Below are positions 1-6,808 of a stretch of DNA of 11,584 nt, in pieces; position 1 is the first letter of the stretch; each line of letters begins with the position of its first letter. The DNA comes from HGM04593 sp045578665 (GTDB taxonomy: Bacteria; Bacteroidota; Bacteroidia; Bacteroidales; Bacteroidaceae): the NCBI GenBank assembly GCA_045578665.1, contig JAZNKR010000101.1:1-11584 (forward strand), written 5' to 3'. The notes below the pieces were generated by a model. The model saw nothing but the letters and a program-made list of their open reading frames with translations. It did no database searches and was not told the DNA's origin. The position numbers and the translations under genes are program-made.

Positions 1-78
1 ACTCTCTCCGGATGCCAGATACTCATTTATGAGTTGAAGCTTCTCGGCATCACTGAATGTCCTGCGTTGAGTTGTCAT
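1..78 (-). CDS. Transposase-like protein, N-terminal 26 codons (partial)
   Basis: A leftward reading frame starts with ATG at 78-76 and stays open to the window edge. The visible peptide begins MTTQRRTFSDAEKLQLINEY. A short basic start followed by an 'F-S-x-x-x-K' helix is typical of the helix-turn-helix N-terminus of insertion-sequence transposases (IS3 OrfA-like or similar); this is pattern recognition only. The gene starts about 70 bp from a decapitated hsdS fragment on the other strand, which is what an IS end inserted into hsdS would look like. The IS family cannot be decided from 26 residues, and an unrelated regulator remains possible. Confidence 0.5.
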   Translation of the reverse strand, partial: MTTQRRTFSDAEKLQLINEYLASGES

Positions 79-147
79 TGTGTACTAATTTAGGGTTACA
101 TTTTATTTACTTTTTTGTAAACCTATTTTAGGAATAGACAGAGAGAT

Positions 148-294
148 ATGTTATTACCATTTCCCCCTCTCCCCCTTCAACAAGAATTTGCATCAAAGAT
201 TGAAGCAATAGAGAAGCAGAAAGAACTGATAAAGCAATCCATTGCAGAAACCGAAACACTGTTCAACAGCAGGATGGATTATTATTTTAACTAA
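148..294 (+). pseudogene. hsdS: hsdS C-terminal remnant (type I restriction specificity subunit)
   Basis: The frame reads MLLPFPPLPLQQEFASKIEA and continues with EKQKELIKQSIAETETLF, ending DYYFN and TAA at 292-294. 'PLPPLxLQQEF...KIEAIEKQKELIKQSI' is the hallmark of the conserved C-terminal region of HsdS proteins. There the end of the second target-recognition domain runs into the long helix that packs on HsdM. Only about 48 residues remain of a subunit normally about 400 long. In-frame reading upstream hits TAA at 118-120 after ten uncharacteristic codons, so both target-recognition domains are missing here. The ATG at 148 is probably an internal codon and not a true start. The missing part may lie beyond an insertion sequence to the left, or the locus may have been rearranged. 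The orientation and position just ahead of hsdR fit a type I operon. Confidence 0.75.
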
Positions 295-304
295 TGAAAT
301 ATAA

Positions 305-413
305 TTGTAAGGTCTTTAAAGAGTTTAGGGACACTAAGGTCTTTAGGGAGTTTACAACCTGAGAATTTTAAACAAAGGTTTTATTGATCTTAATGATTTT
401 AGAGACCTTACAA
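305..413. repeat. 9-bp degenerate repeat array and inverted repeat ahead of the four-helix-bundle gene
   Basis: Five 9-bp units lie head to tail at 308-352: TAAGGTCTT, TAAAGAGTT, TAGGGACAC, TAAGGTCTT, TAGGGAGTT. The 11-mer TAAGGTCTTTA occurs exactly at 308-318 and 335-345. In addition 305-320 (TTGTAAGGTCTTTAAA) is complementary to 398-413 at 15 of 16 positions, so the leader can fold into a stem with a 77-nt loop. The array is also complementary to the array at 978-1022 at the end of the gene: GGTCTTTAGGGA at 338-349 pairs exactly with 977-988. Confidence 0.75.
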
Positions 414-435
414 AGTTTAATTAAAAACAACTACT

Positions 436-1026
436 ATGAGCGAAGTACTGGTTCCCCAACGAGGCAATTATAAAAAGCTGCTTAGTTACCAGAAGACCGA
501 TGTTATCTTTCAGCTTACCTACTACTTTTGCCACACATACCTGCAAAAGGGCGACCGCACGATAGACCAAATGGTGCAGGCTGCTCGCTCGGGCAAACAG
601 AATATTGTAGAGGGGTGTATGGCTTCGGGTACATCTGCAAAAACCGAAATAAAATTGCTGAACGTAGCAAAGACCAGCCTGCACGAACTCAACGAAGATT
701 ATGAGGATTACTTGAAAACACGCGGACACCAGCAATGGGAAGAAGGCTCTGTTGAACTCGAAACCATGCGCCGCATAGGACGCGAGCATAGCGATGGCAA
801 CTACTTCATGGAGTTGGCACAGACACGCCCACCCGAAACGATAGCCAACATGGCCATTGTGTTGCTGAAACAAGCCGATTACCTGCTGCACAGACAGATA
901 CAACGCCTGTCGGATGATTTTGTGCATGAGGGCGGCTTCAGCGAGCGTATGACAAGAATAAGAAACAATCACAGATTCCCTAAAGACCCTAAGGACCCTA
1001 AGGACTCTAAAGACTTTAGAAATTAA
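436..1026 (+). CDS. Four-helix-bundle protein with suffix domain (S23-like)
   Basis: This 196-residue, largely helical protein has no signal peptide or membrane segment. The stretch around residues 44-60 (DQMVQAARSGKQNIVEG) matches the signature of the S23/four-helix-bundle family, in which a basic helix is followed by 'xNIVEG'. The remainder fits the longer 'four helix bundle suffix domain' architecture common in Bacteroidales. The biochemical function of these proteins is unknown; relatives are encoded in 23S rRNA intervening sequences and some form oligomeric nucleic-acid-binding bundles. The last 16 residues are a low-complexity tail with three PKD tripeptides then SKD, encoded by the 9-bp repeats at 978-1022, so the C-terminus overlaps the flanking repeat. 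The ATG at 436 is the first in frame with the conserved N-terminus. The gene ends 14 bp before hsdR. It is often seen between type I restriction subunits, but no role in restriction is established. Confidence 0.8.
   Translation: MSEVLVPQRGNYKKLLSYQKTDVIFQLTYYFCHTYLQKGDRTIDQMVQAARSGKQNIVEGCMASGTSAKTEIKLLNVAKTSLHELNEDYEDYLKTRGHQQWEEGSVELETMRRIGREHSDGNYFMELAQTRPPETIANMAIVLLKQADYLLHRQIQRLSDDFVHEGGFSERMTRIRNNHRFPKDPKDPKDSKDFRN
978..1022. repeat. 9-bp repeat array at the 3' end of the four-helix-bundle gene, inverted copy of the upstream array
   Basis: Five consecutive 9-bp units: CCCTAAAGA, CCCTAAGGA, CCCTAAGGA, CTCTAAAGA, CTTTAGAAA. Read on the minus strand they become TCTTTAGGG, TCCTTAGGG and so on, the same consensus (about TCNTTAGGG) as the plus-strand units at 313-348. 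Because the period is a multiple of three, the array is translated as PKD/SKD tripeptides without breaking the gene. Confidence 0.8.
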
Positions 1027-1040
1027 AAAAACTGATTGCA

Positions 1041-4000
1041 ATGCGAAATTTTGATTACCTGAAGGATTTGGGGATTACCGACCTCTACCGTTTCTGCTCG
1101 GCAGCCGAGGAGAATCAGGTGAGCAATCCCGATATCTGCGCCATCAGTGCACGCAGAGCATTGGAGTACATTGTAAAGGCACTCTACCAGATGAAGAATA
1201 TTGCGATAGGGGAGCGCACCTCGCTGTTCGAACTGATAGATGGCGAACCCTTCAAATCATTTATAGGCGACGACAGAGTGATGATGGCAGTGCACTATGT
1301 CCGCAAGGTGGGCAACAATGCGGCGCATGCAGGGGAGACAAGCAAAAAGGAGTCCTTCTTCTGCCTGCTGAACATATACAATGTAGTGGGAGCGATATTG
1401 CTTAAGCTGCGGGTGGTTGATGAGGTGAAGCCGTTCGACAAGAACCTGATTCCTGAGACAACAGAAAAGCTGTTTATTACCCCAACGGTTGTAACAGTAA
1501 AACCGAATGATGGATTTGCAGCCGCTATAGACAAAGAAGCCGCCACTGCCACCGAACCTGTGATTGAGATTGAATGCGACATTTCCGAGGCTGAAACCCG
1601 CCGTATGTATATCGACCTTATGCTTAAAGAGGCAGGGTGGGAAATACTGTCGACCGAAGGTGCCATAGAACCACTGAAAGCCTGCATAGAGGTAGAGGTC
1701 AAGAGTATGCCCAACAGCCACGAAACAGGCTATGCCGACTATGTGCTCTTCGGCGGCAATGGCAAGCCACTGGCAGTGGTAGAAGCCAAACGTACATCCG
1801 TATCGCCCATAAAAGGAAAGCATCAGGCCGAACTGTATGCCGACTGTCTGGAACAGCAGTATGGTGTGCGCCCGGTGATATACTACACAAACGGTTTTGA
1901 AACGTACATAATAGACGGACTCGGATACCCGCCACGCAAACTGTATGCCTTCCACACGGCAGACGACCTCGAATGGATTATACAACAGCGCGGCAGAAAG
2001 GAGATTACCGACTATACAGTGAAGGAAGATATTACCGACCGCGATTATCAGAAGATGGCTATAAAGGCAGTGTGCGAACATCTGAACAAGATGCACCGCA
2101 AAGGTCTGCTGGTGATGGCTACGGGCACGGGAAAGACACGTGTGTCAATATCGCTTGTCGATGTGCTGATGCGCAACGGATGGGTGAAGAATGTGCTGTT
2201 CCTTGCCGACCGTACAAGCCTTGTGGGACAGGCACACAAGAATTTTGTGAAACTGCTCCCCAACGCAACCACATGCGTGCTTAATGACAACAGCTGCGAG
2301 CACGACCTTAGCGCACGAATAACATTCTCCACATACCAGACGATGATAAACTGCATAGATACCGACGAAAAGATGTTCTCTGTGGGACGCTTCGACCTCA
2401 TCGTCATAGACGAGGCGCACCGCTCTATCTTTGGCAAGTATGGAGCTATATTCAACTACTTCGACGCAATGCTTGTGGGACTGACAGCAACCCCGCGCGA
2501 CGAGGTTGACAAAAGCACATACGACATCTTCGAAATGGAGCAGGGCGAGCCGAATTTCGCATACGAACTCGAGGATGCCGTATCGGAAAAATATCTTGTC
2601 AACTACAGAGGATTCAAACGCGGTTCGCTCATACTGAAAGAGGGTATAAAATACAGCAGGCTCAACGATGAGGAGAAGCAGCAGATGGAGGAGATATGGA
2701 AATATGAGCAGGCTGTGAGCGATTACGATACTGACGACATGTGCAGTACGATAGCTGCCGAAGAAGGAGGGGAGGAGTATGGCGATACACGCTATGTGCG
2801 CGACATAGGCAGCGGCGAGATATTCAGCTACATATTCAACGAAGCAACGATAGACGCTGTGTTGCAGGACCTTATGGAGAAGGGGCTGAAGGTGCAATAT
2901 GGCGAGCGCATAGGCAAGAGTATAATATTTGCATACAATCACCGCCACGCCGAAATGATTGTGGAACGATTCAATGTTCTTTATCCCGAATGTGGTCCGG
3001 AATTCTGTGTATTGATAGACAACTATGTTACATACTCACAAGACCTTATAGACAAGTTCGGAATAAGGGACTGCGACCCGCAGATTGCAGTGTCGGTAGA
3101 TATGCTCGACACAGGAATAGATGTTCCGGATGTGCTGAACCTTGTATTCTTCAAGGTGGTAAAGAGCAAGATAAAATTCATGCAGATGATTGGTCGTGGA
3201 ACGAGACTGTCACCGGATATATTCGGCAACGGAAAAGATAAAGAGTGCTTCTATATTTTCGACTGGTGCAGAAATTTTGAATATTTCGAGAACAATCCGG
3301 ACGGCAACAGCGCAAAGAGTGCAATATCACTGACTGAGCGCATTTTTGGTCTGCGTGCCGACATTGCATTCTATCTGCAAAATCAGAAATATCAGGAGGA
3401 TGACTTTTGCCGCAGCCTGCACGACGAACTTAAACAGATGTTGAAAGAGTCTGTCAAATCCCTGTCGGACAATCTTATATCGGTAAGGGCGAAATGGGAG
3501 ATTGTGAGCCGCTTCAAAGAGGATAACGCATGGCTCTCGTTATCGCAAGTCGATGTCCTGACACTTAAAAGCGACATTGCGCCATTGCTGCCGAAAAACA
3601 ATATAGATGCTGCAGCAAAAATGTTCGATGCCATCATTCTATCTGTTCAACTGAGTCTTGTGGATGAAGAGTATAATGCGAGCAGCAAGATGGAGAAGGT
3701 GAAGACCATTGCCGAATTATTGGTGGAGACAAAGGCTACATTGCCACAGGTGCAGGCAAAGATGGGCATCCTCAAAGAGATACTATCTGCCACGGCTTGG
3801 GAAAATGTTTCGCTCGGTTGGCTCGAAAAGATAAGAGTAGAGTTGCGCGAGCTGATGCAGTTTCTGAAAGAGGGAAAGGGCAAATGGTTTGTAATAGACA
3901 TTGAGGATGTTATTACCGACGATGGCGAAACACCCGGCATTGTACCGCGCGTAACATACAAACAGCGCATTATAGACTACCTTGCAGAGAACAGGGATTT

Positions 4001-4439
4001 GCCCGTGCTATTGAAAATACGCAACCTCGAACAGTTGTCGCTTGAGGATATTGACGAACTTGAACGCATATTGTGGAGCGAGCTTGGAGATAAGACAGAA
4101 TACACGAAATTTACCATAGGAAAGCCATATGGCGATAATGTTGCCGCTTTTATACGCACAATGGTTGGAGTGGATATGAACGAGGCTTTGAAAAGATTCA
4201 GCGAATATCTGTCGGACAACACGAACAGCCTCAACAGCGAACAGGAGGAGTTTTTAAAGAGCATTGTATCGTATGTGTGCGCAAATGGCGACATTACCAA
4301 AGAGATTGTACTGAACGATTCACCATTTGATGAACGACTGTCGGTGTTCTCGTCGTATATGGTTCCTCTCGGAAAATATATCGACAGAATACATAATGTC
4401 ATAATCCCACACGATGGCAACGACAATTATGCTTCGTGA
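1041..4439 (+). CDS. hsdR: Type I restriction enzyme R subunit
   Basis: This 1132-residue protein is the ATP-driven translocase and nuclease of a type I restriction-modification complex; with HsdM and HsdS it cleaves unmodified DNA far from the recognition site. Domains in order: a DUF4145-like helical N-terminus (about 1-130); a PD-(D/E)xK nuclease with Asp233 (YADYVLF) and Glu248-x-Lys250 (VVEAK); SF2 helicase motif I MATGTGKT (359-366), DEAH box (457-460), motif III LTATP (481-485), motif VI QMIGRGTR (715-722); and an EcoEI-type C-terminal domain (about 965-1125). All catalytic residues I can identify are present and the length is normal, so the subunit looks intact. It starts 14 bp after the four-helix-bundle gene and is probably transcribed from upstream. 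hsdM is outside the window and the only hsdS sequence seen is a fragment, so whether the system restricts DNA depends on specificity genes elsewhere. Confidence 0.95.
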   Translation: MRNFDYLKDLGITDLYRFCSAAEENQVSNPDICAISARRALEYIVKALYQMKNIAIGERTSLFELIDGEPFKSFIGDDRVMMAVHYVRKVGNNAAHAGETSKKESFFCLLNIYNVVGAILLKLRVVDEVKPFDKNLIPETTEKLFITPTVVTVKPNDGFAAAIDKEAATATEPVIEIECDISEAETRRMYIDLMLKEAGWEILSTEGAIEPLKACIEVEVKSMPNSHETGYADYVLFGGNGKPLAVVEAKRTSVSPIKGKHQAELYADCLEQQYGVRPVIYYTNGFETYIIDGLGYPPRKLYAFHTADDLEWIIQQRGRKEITDYTVKEDITDRDYQKMAIKAVCEHLNKMHRKGLLVMATGTGKTRVSISLVDVLMRNGWVKNVLFLADRTSLVGQAHKNFVKLLPNATTCVLNDNSCEHDLSARITFSTYQTMINCIDTDEKMFSVGRFDLIVIDEAHRSIFGKYGAIFNYFDAMLVGLTATPRDEVDKSTYDIFEMEQGEPNFAYELEDAVSEKYLVNYRGFKRGSLILKEGIKYSRLNDEEKQQMEEIWKYEQAVSDYDTDDMCSTIAAEEGGEEYGDTRYVRDIGSGEIFSYIFNEATIDAVLQDLMEKGLKVQYGERIGKSIIFAYNHRHAEMIVERFNVLYPECGPEFCVLIDNYVTYSQDLIDKFGIRDCDPQIAVSVDMLDTGIDVPDVLNLVFFKVVKSKIKFMQMIGRGTRLSPDIFGNGKDKECFYIFDWCRNFEYFENNPDGNSAKSAISLTERIFGLRADIAFYLQNQKYQEDDFCRSLHDELKQMLKESVKSLSDNLISVRAKWEIVSRFKEDNAWLSLSQVDVLTLKSDIAPLLPKNNIDAAAKMFDAIILSVQLSLVDEEYNASSKMEKVKTIAELLVETKATLPQVQAKMGILKEILSATAWENVSLGWLEKIRVELRELMQFLKEGKGKWFVIDIEDVITDDGETPGIVPRVTYKQRIIDYLAENRDLPVLLKIRNLEQLSLEDIDELERILWSELGDKTEYTKFTIGKPYGDNVAAFIRTMVGVDMNEALKRFSEYLSDNTNSLNSEQEEFLKSIVSYVCANGDITKEIVLNDSPFDERLSVFSSYMVPLGKYIDRIHNVIIPHDGNDNYAS

Positions 4440-4453
4440 TAGGATTATATTAT

Positions 4454-4461
4454 TAACTTTG
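4454..4461 (+). promoter_or_regulatory. Possible Bacteroidales -7 promoter element ahead of the aldo/keto reductase gene
   Basis: TAACTTTG fits the Bacteroides -7 consensus TAnnTTTG exactly and lies 15 bp before the chosen ATG at 4477, in the 37-bp gap after hsdR. A -33 TTTG is not clearly present at the expected 19-21 bp spacing. The call rests on one short element. Confidence 0.4.
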
Positions 4462-4476
4462 CAAAAACATGCTACC

Positions 4477-5460
4477 ATGAACCTGAAACAGAAATATACA
4501 GCCTCGGAGAACCGTTATGCTGACAGCGAAGCGATGTATGCACGCTGCGGACGCAGCGGAGTGATGTTGCCACGCATAAGCCTCGGATTATGGCAGAATT
4601 TCGGATACAACACCCCATACGAAAAGAGCAGGGCAATCACACACTGTGCCTTCGACAACGGCATCACACACTTCGACCTTGCCAACAACTACGGTCCGCC
4701 CTACGGAGCGGCAGAGGAGCTGTTCGGACGGCTGATGAGAGAGGATTTCAACCCCTACCGCGACGAACTATTCATAAGCACAAAGGCGGGATATGACATG
4801 TGGCCCGGACCATACGGCAATTGGGGGTCGAGAAAATATCTCTTTGCGAGCCTCGACCAGAGCCTCAAACGGATGAGTCTCGACTATGTAGACCTCTTCT
4901 ACATACATCGATACGACCCTGTAACGCCACTCGAAGAGACACTGCAGGCACTTGTGGATATTGTGCGCATGGGTAAGGCACTCTACGTGGGAATTTCGCG
5001 CTGGCCGCTCGAAGCATTCAGGACAGCATATGACTACCTGAAGAAGCGCGACGTACCACCACTCATCTACCAGGGACGGCTCAACCTTCTCGACCGCGAA
5101 CCGCAGGAGCAGGGCATACTCGATTTCTGTGTAGAGAAAGGGATTGGATTCATCTCCTTCTCGCCATTGGCACAGGGAGTACTCACCGACCGATACCTCA
5201 ACGGCATACCTGCCGATTCGCGTATGTCGCGTGCAGGCACACTCACCAAAGAGCGTCTGACACCCGAAGTGATGCAATATCTGCAACAACTGAAAGGAGT
5301 GGCTGAGTCGCGAGGCGAGACAATATCGGAGACGGCACTCGCATGGGTGCTCGCACAGAAAGGTGTAACATCGGTACTTGCCGGTGCAAGTTCGGTGGAG
5401 CAGCTGCGCAACAACATCAAGTGTATACACAGCAAACCGTTCAGTACAGAGAAGCTATGA
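4477..5460 (+). CDS. Aldo/keto reductase, YghZ (AKR14)-type
   Basis: This 327-residue cytosolic NADPH-dependent oxidoreductase has a TIM-barrel fold. The catalytic tetrad is complete: Asp67 and Tyr72 (FDLANNYGPP), Lys103 (ISTKAGY) and His144 (YIHRYD). The segments SLGLWQNFG, STKAGYDMWPGPYG, SRKYLFASLDQSLKRM, GKALYVGISR, SPLAQGVLTDRYLNGIP and GASSVEQL closely follow E. coli YghZ, which reduces methylglyoxal and other aldehydes. The physiological substrate here is unknown. I use the ATG at 4477, not the in-frame ATG at 4414 inside hsdR, because homology starts at the KYTASENRY region and the 4414 extension overlaps the hsdR end. The protein stops at FSTEKL, roughly 20 residues short of E. coli YghZ. 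Its stop overlaps the start of the GH76 gene (ATGA at 5457-5460), so the two are probably translationally coupled. Confidence 0.9.
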   Translation: MNLKQKYTASENRYADSEAMYARCGRSGVMLPRISLGLWQNFGYNTPYEKSRAITHCAFDNGITHFDLANNYGPPYGAAEELFGRLMREDFNPYRDELFISTKAGYDMWPGPYGNWGSRKYLFASLDQSLKRMSLDYVDLFYIHRYDPVTPLEETLQALVDIVRMGKALYVGISRWPLEAFRTAYDYLKKRDVPPLIYQGRLNLLDREPQEQGILDFCVEKGIGFISFSPLAQGVLTDRYLNGIPADSRMSRAGTLTKERLTPEVMQYLQQLKGVAESRGETISETALAWVLAQKGVTSVLAGASSVEQLRNNIKCIHSKPFSTEKL

Positions 5461-6731
5461 TGGCAGGCAATCATTTGAATATTCTATCGCATCGGGCGGG
5501 TAGTGGCAGAGTATCTTTAAAGAAGAGGAAACTCATTCTGCTTGCATTTCTGTTGTCATTGCTTACAGTTGTTCCCATTCAGGCAAAAAACAGCGCCACG
5601 AAGCCTATGAAAGCCTCATATTGGCACAAGATGGCAGATGGGATGAGCAATGCACTGATAGAAAAATTCTGGGGTGCAAGCTTCGAAGGAGACGAGACAC
5701 GATACTACTTCAACTACGGCAGCAACAGGTCCGACATGAGCACCGAACACTTCTGGCCCCAGGCACATGCAATGGATGTGATGCTCGATGCAGCCATGCG
5801 CACCGGCAAACGTCGCTACAAGGCCATAATGCCTCTGTGGTGGCAGGGAATGCCCCGCTACAATCCCTACGGACGCAGCGAGGAGCCGTGGTGGAACGCA
5901 TACGTCGACGACATGGAGTGGATGGTGCTGGCACTGATACGCCTGCACGAATACACCGGCGAGAAGCAGTATCTCGAAAAAGCACGTACTCTCTACGACA
6001 AATGGATATGGAGCACATGGGGCCCCGACGACAAGGCTCCGTGGTATGGAGGCATTACATGGAAAACAGATATCGTACCCTCTAAGAATGCCTGCTCCAA
6101 CGGACCGGCAGCAATCATAGCTGCACGACTCTACAGGTTGACCGATGGCGACACGGAGGAGAAAAAACGATATGAATATCTTGCCGAATCGATGCGCATA
6201 TATGCGTGGCTCAAAGAGAGACTGTTCGACAAGGAGAGTGGGGCAGTCTATGACCATATAAATGCCAAGGGCGAAGTCGTGCGCTGGAACTTCACATACA
6301 ACCAGGGAACATTCATCGGTGCAGCCCACGAGCTTTACGACCTCACAGGTGATGACACTTATCTGCAGGATGCACTGATGGCTGCCGACCATGTGATAGA
6401 ACGTATGTCGGACAACAGGGGTGTTCTTGGAAATGCAAAATCGGGCGACGGAGCACTATTTCATGGGATATTCTTCCGTTATTTTGTGAAACTGACAAAC
6501 GACGAAAGGGTTGATGAAAATATACGCCGCAGATATCACAGCTATCTCACACACCTTGCAACCACCATGGCAACAAACGGGGTGAATCACTCTACAATGC
6601 TCTATGGAGGAGAGTGGTGGAGGGCTCCCGGCAACAACGAAAATGTCCAACTGACTGCACAACTGACAGGCTGCATGCTTATGGAGGCTATGTGCATTCT
6701 AAAAAAAGTAAAGGGTGGTTCTATAAATTAG
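5457..6731 (+). CDS. Secreted GH76 glycoside hydrolase (alpha-1,6-mannanase family)
   Basis: This 424-residue protein belongs to glycoside hydrolase family 76, an (alpha/alpha)6 barrel family that cleaves alpha-1,6-mannan backbones of fungal and related mannans. The paired catalytic aspartates are Asp151-Asp152 in AYVDDMEW. Other family landmarks are WPQAHAMDVMLDA, PWWNAYVDD, WYGGITWKTD and NGPAAIIAARLY. Residues 22-25 (KKRK) followed by a hydrophobic core (26-39) and VPIQA form a signal peptide with likely cleavage after Ala43, so the enzyme is probably periplasmic or exported. Two adjacent in-frame ATGs (5457 and 5460) overlap the reductase stop; the long n-region before the KKRK makes the exact start uncertain. 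The last codons (GGSIN and TAG) lie inside the inverted repeat of a small inserted element. Without it the gene would read KKVIL and stop at TGA overlapping the nikR ATG. No SusC/SusD genes are nearby. Confidence 0.9.
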   Translation: MMAGNHLNILSHRAGSGRVSLKKRKLILLAFLLSLLTVVPIQAKNSATKPMKASYWHKMADGMSNALIEKFWGASFEGDETRYYFNYGSNRSDMSTEHFWPQAHAMDVMLDAAMRTGKRRYKAIMPLWWQGMPRYNPYGRSEEPWWNAYVDDMEWMVLALIRLHEYTGEKQYLEKARTLYDKWIWSTWGPDDKAPWYGGITWKTDIVPSKNACSNGPAAIIAARLYRLTDGDTEEKKRYEYLAESMRIYAWLKERLFDKESGAVYDHINAKGEVVRWNFTYNQGTFIGAAHELYDLTGDDTYLQDALMAADHVIERMSDNRGVLGNAKSGDGALFHGIFFRYFVKLTNDERVDENIRRRYHSYLTHLATTMATNGVNHSTMLYGGEWWRAPGNNENVQLTAQLTGCMLMEAMCILKKVKGGSIN

Positions 6732-6804
6732 TTAACATGATTGAAATAGAATGCACCTGGAAAAGAAATATAGATTAATAATTTATAGAACCACCCTAAA
6801 GTAA
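6705..6804. mobile_element. MITE-like element, 86 bp with 19-bp perfect TIRs and 7-bp target duplication
   Basis: The arm AGGGTGGTTCTATAAATTA at 6712-6730 is the exact reverse complement of 6779-6797, with a 48-bp AT-rich centre. Directly outside the arms the 7-mer AAAGTAA occurs on both sides (6705-6711 and 6798-6804), as expected for a target-site duplication. Removing one duplication plus the element joins GH76 to nikR so that the GH76 stop TGA overlaps the nikR ATG (ATGA), the same arrangement as between the reductase and GH76 genes. The element has no coding capacity, so it would need a transposase acting in trans. It supplies the present GH76 stop codon and may fold as a long hairpin in mRNA. 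The parent insertion-sequence family is not identified. Confidence 0.8.
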
Positions 6805-6808
6805 TATT

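Larger units (their letters stand above)
305..1022 (+). mobile_element. Candidate intervening-sequence-like element carrying a four-helix-bundle gene
   Basis: The segment between the hsdS stop and the hsdR start consists of one gene flanked on both sides by arrays of the same 9-bp repeat family in opposite orientation (308-352 and 978-1022). Seen directly: the exact 12-bp inverted match 338-349 / 977-988 and the shared 9-bp period. Known from the family: related S23/four-helix-bundle proteins are encoded in intervening sequences of 23S rRNA genes, which are bounded by complementary ends. Inference: this is a free-standing relative of such an element inserted between hsdS and hsdR. No target duplication can be identified with confidence, and no recombinase is encoded, so mobility is unproven. 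Confidence 0.4.

Noticed and set aside
308..352. CRISPR-like repeats
   Set aside because: The units are 9 bp, contiguous and degenerate, with no spacers and no cas genes.
421..1041. Long minus-strand reading frame opposite the four-helix-bundle gene (206 codons)
   Set aside because: It mirrors the plus-strand gene, its FRVLRVLRVF segment is just the complement of the repeat array, and it lacks domain-like features.
1257..2096. 279-codon minus-strand frame inside hsdR
   Set aside because: Cys/His/Tyr-rich composition typical of antisense frames; the plus strand carries recognisable HsdR nuclease sequence here.
4414..4476. Upstream start for the aldo/keto reductase at 4414
   Set aside because: The extension overlaps the hsdR end, has no family similarity, and would place the start upstream of the promoter-like element at 4454-4461.
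5343..5456. Upstream start for the GH76 gene at 5343
   Set aside because: It lies inside the reductase coding region in another frame and would put a long hydrophilic stretch ahead of the signal peptide.
6712..6797. Long hairpin as an intrinsic terminator or NikR operator
   Set aside because: The 48-bp loop and the absence of a downstream T-run do not suit a terminator, and the flanking 7-bp duplications fit an inserted element better. A regulatory side effect is still possible.
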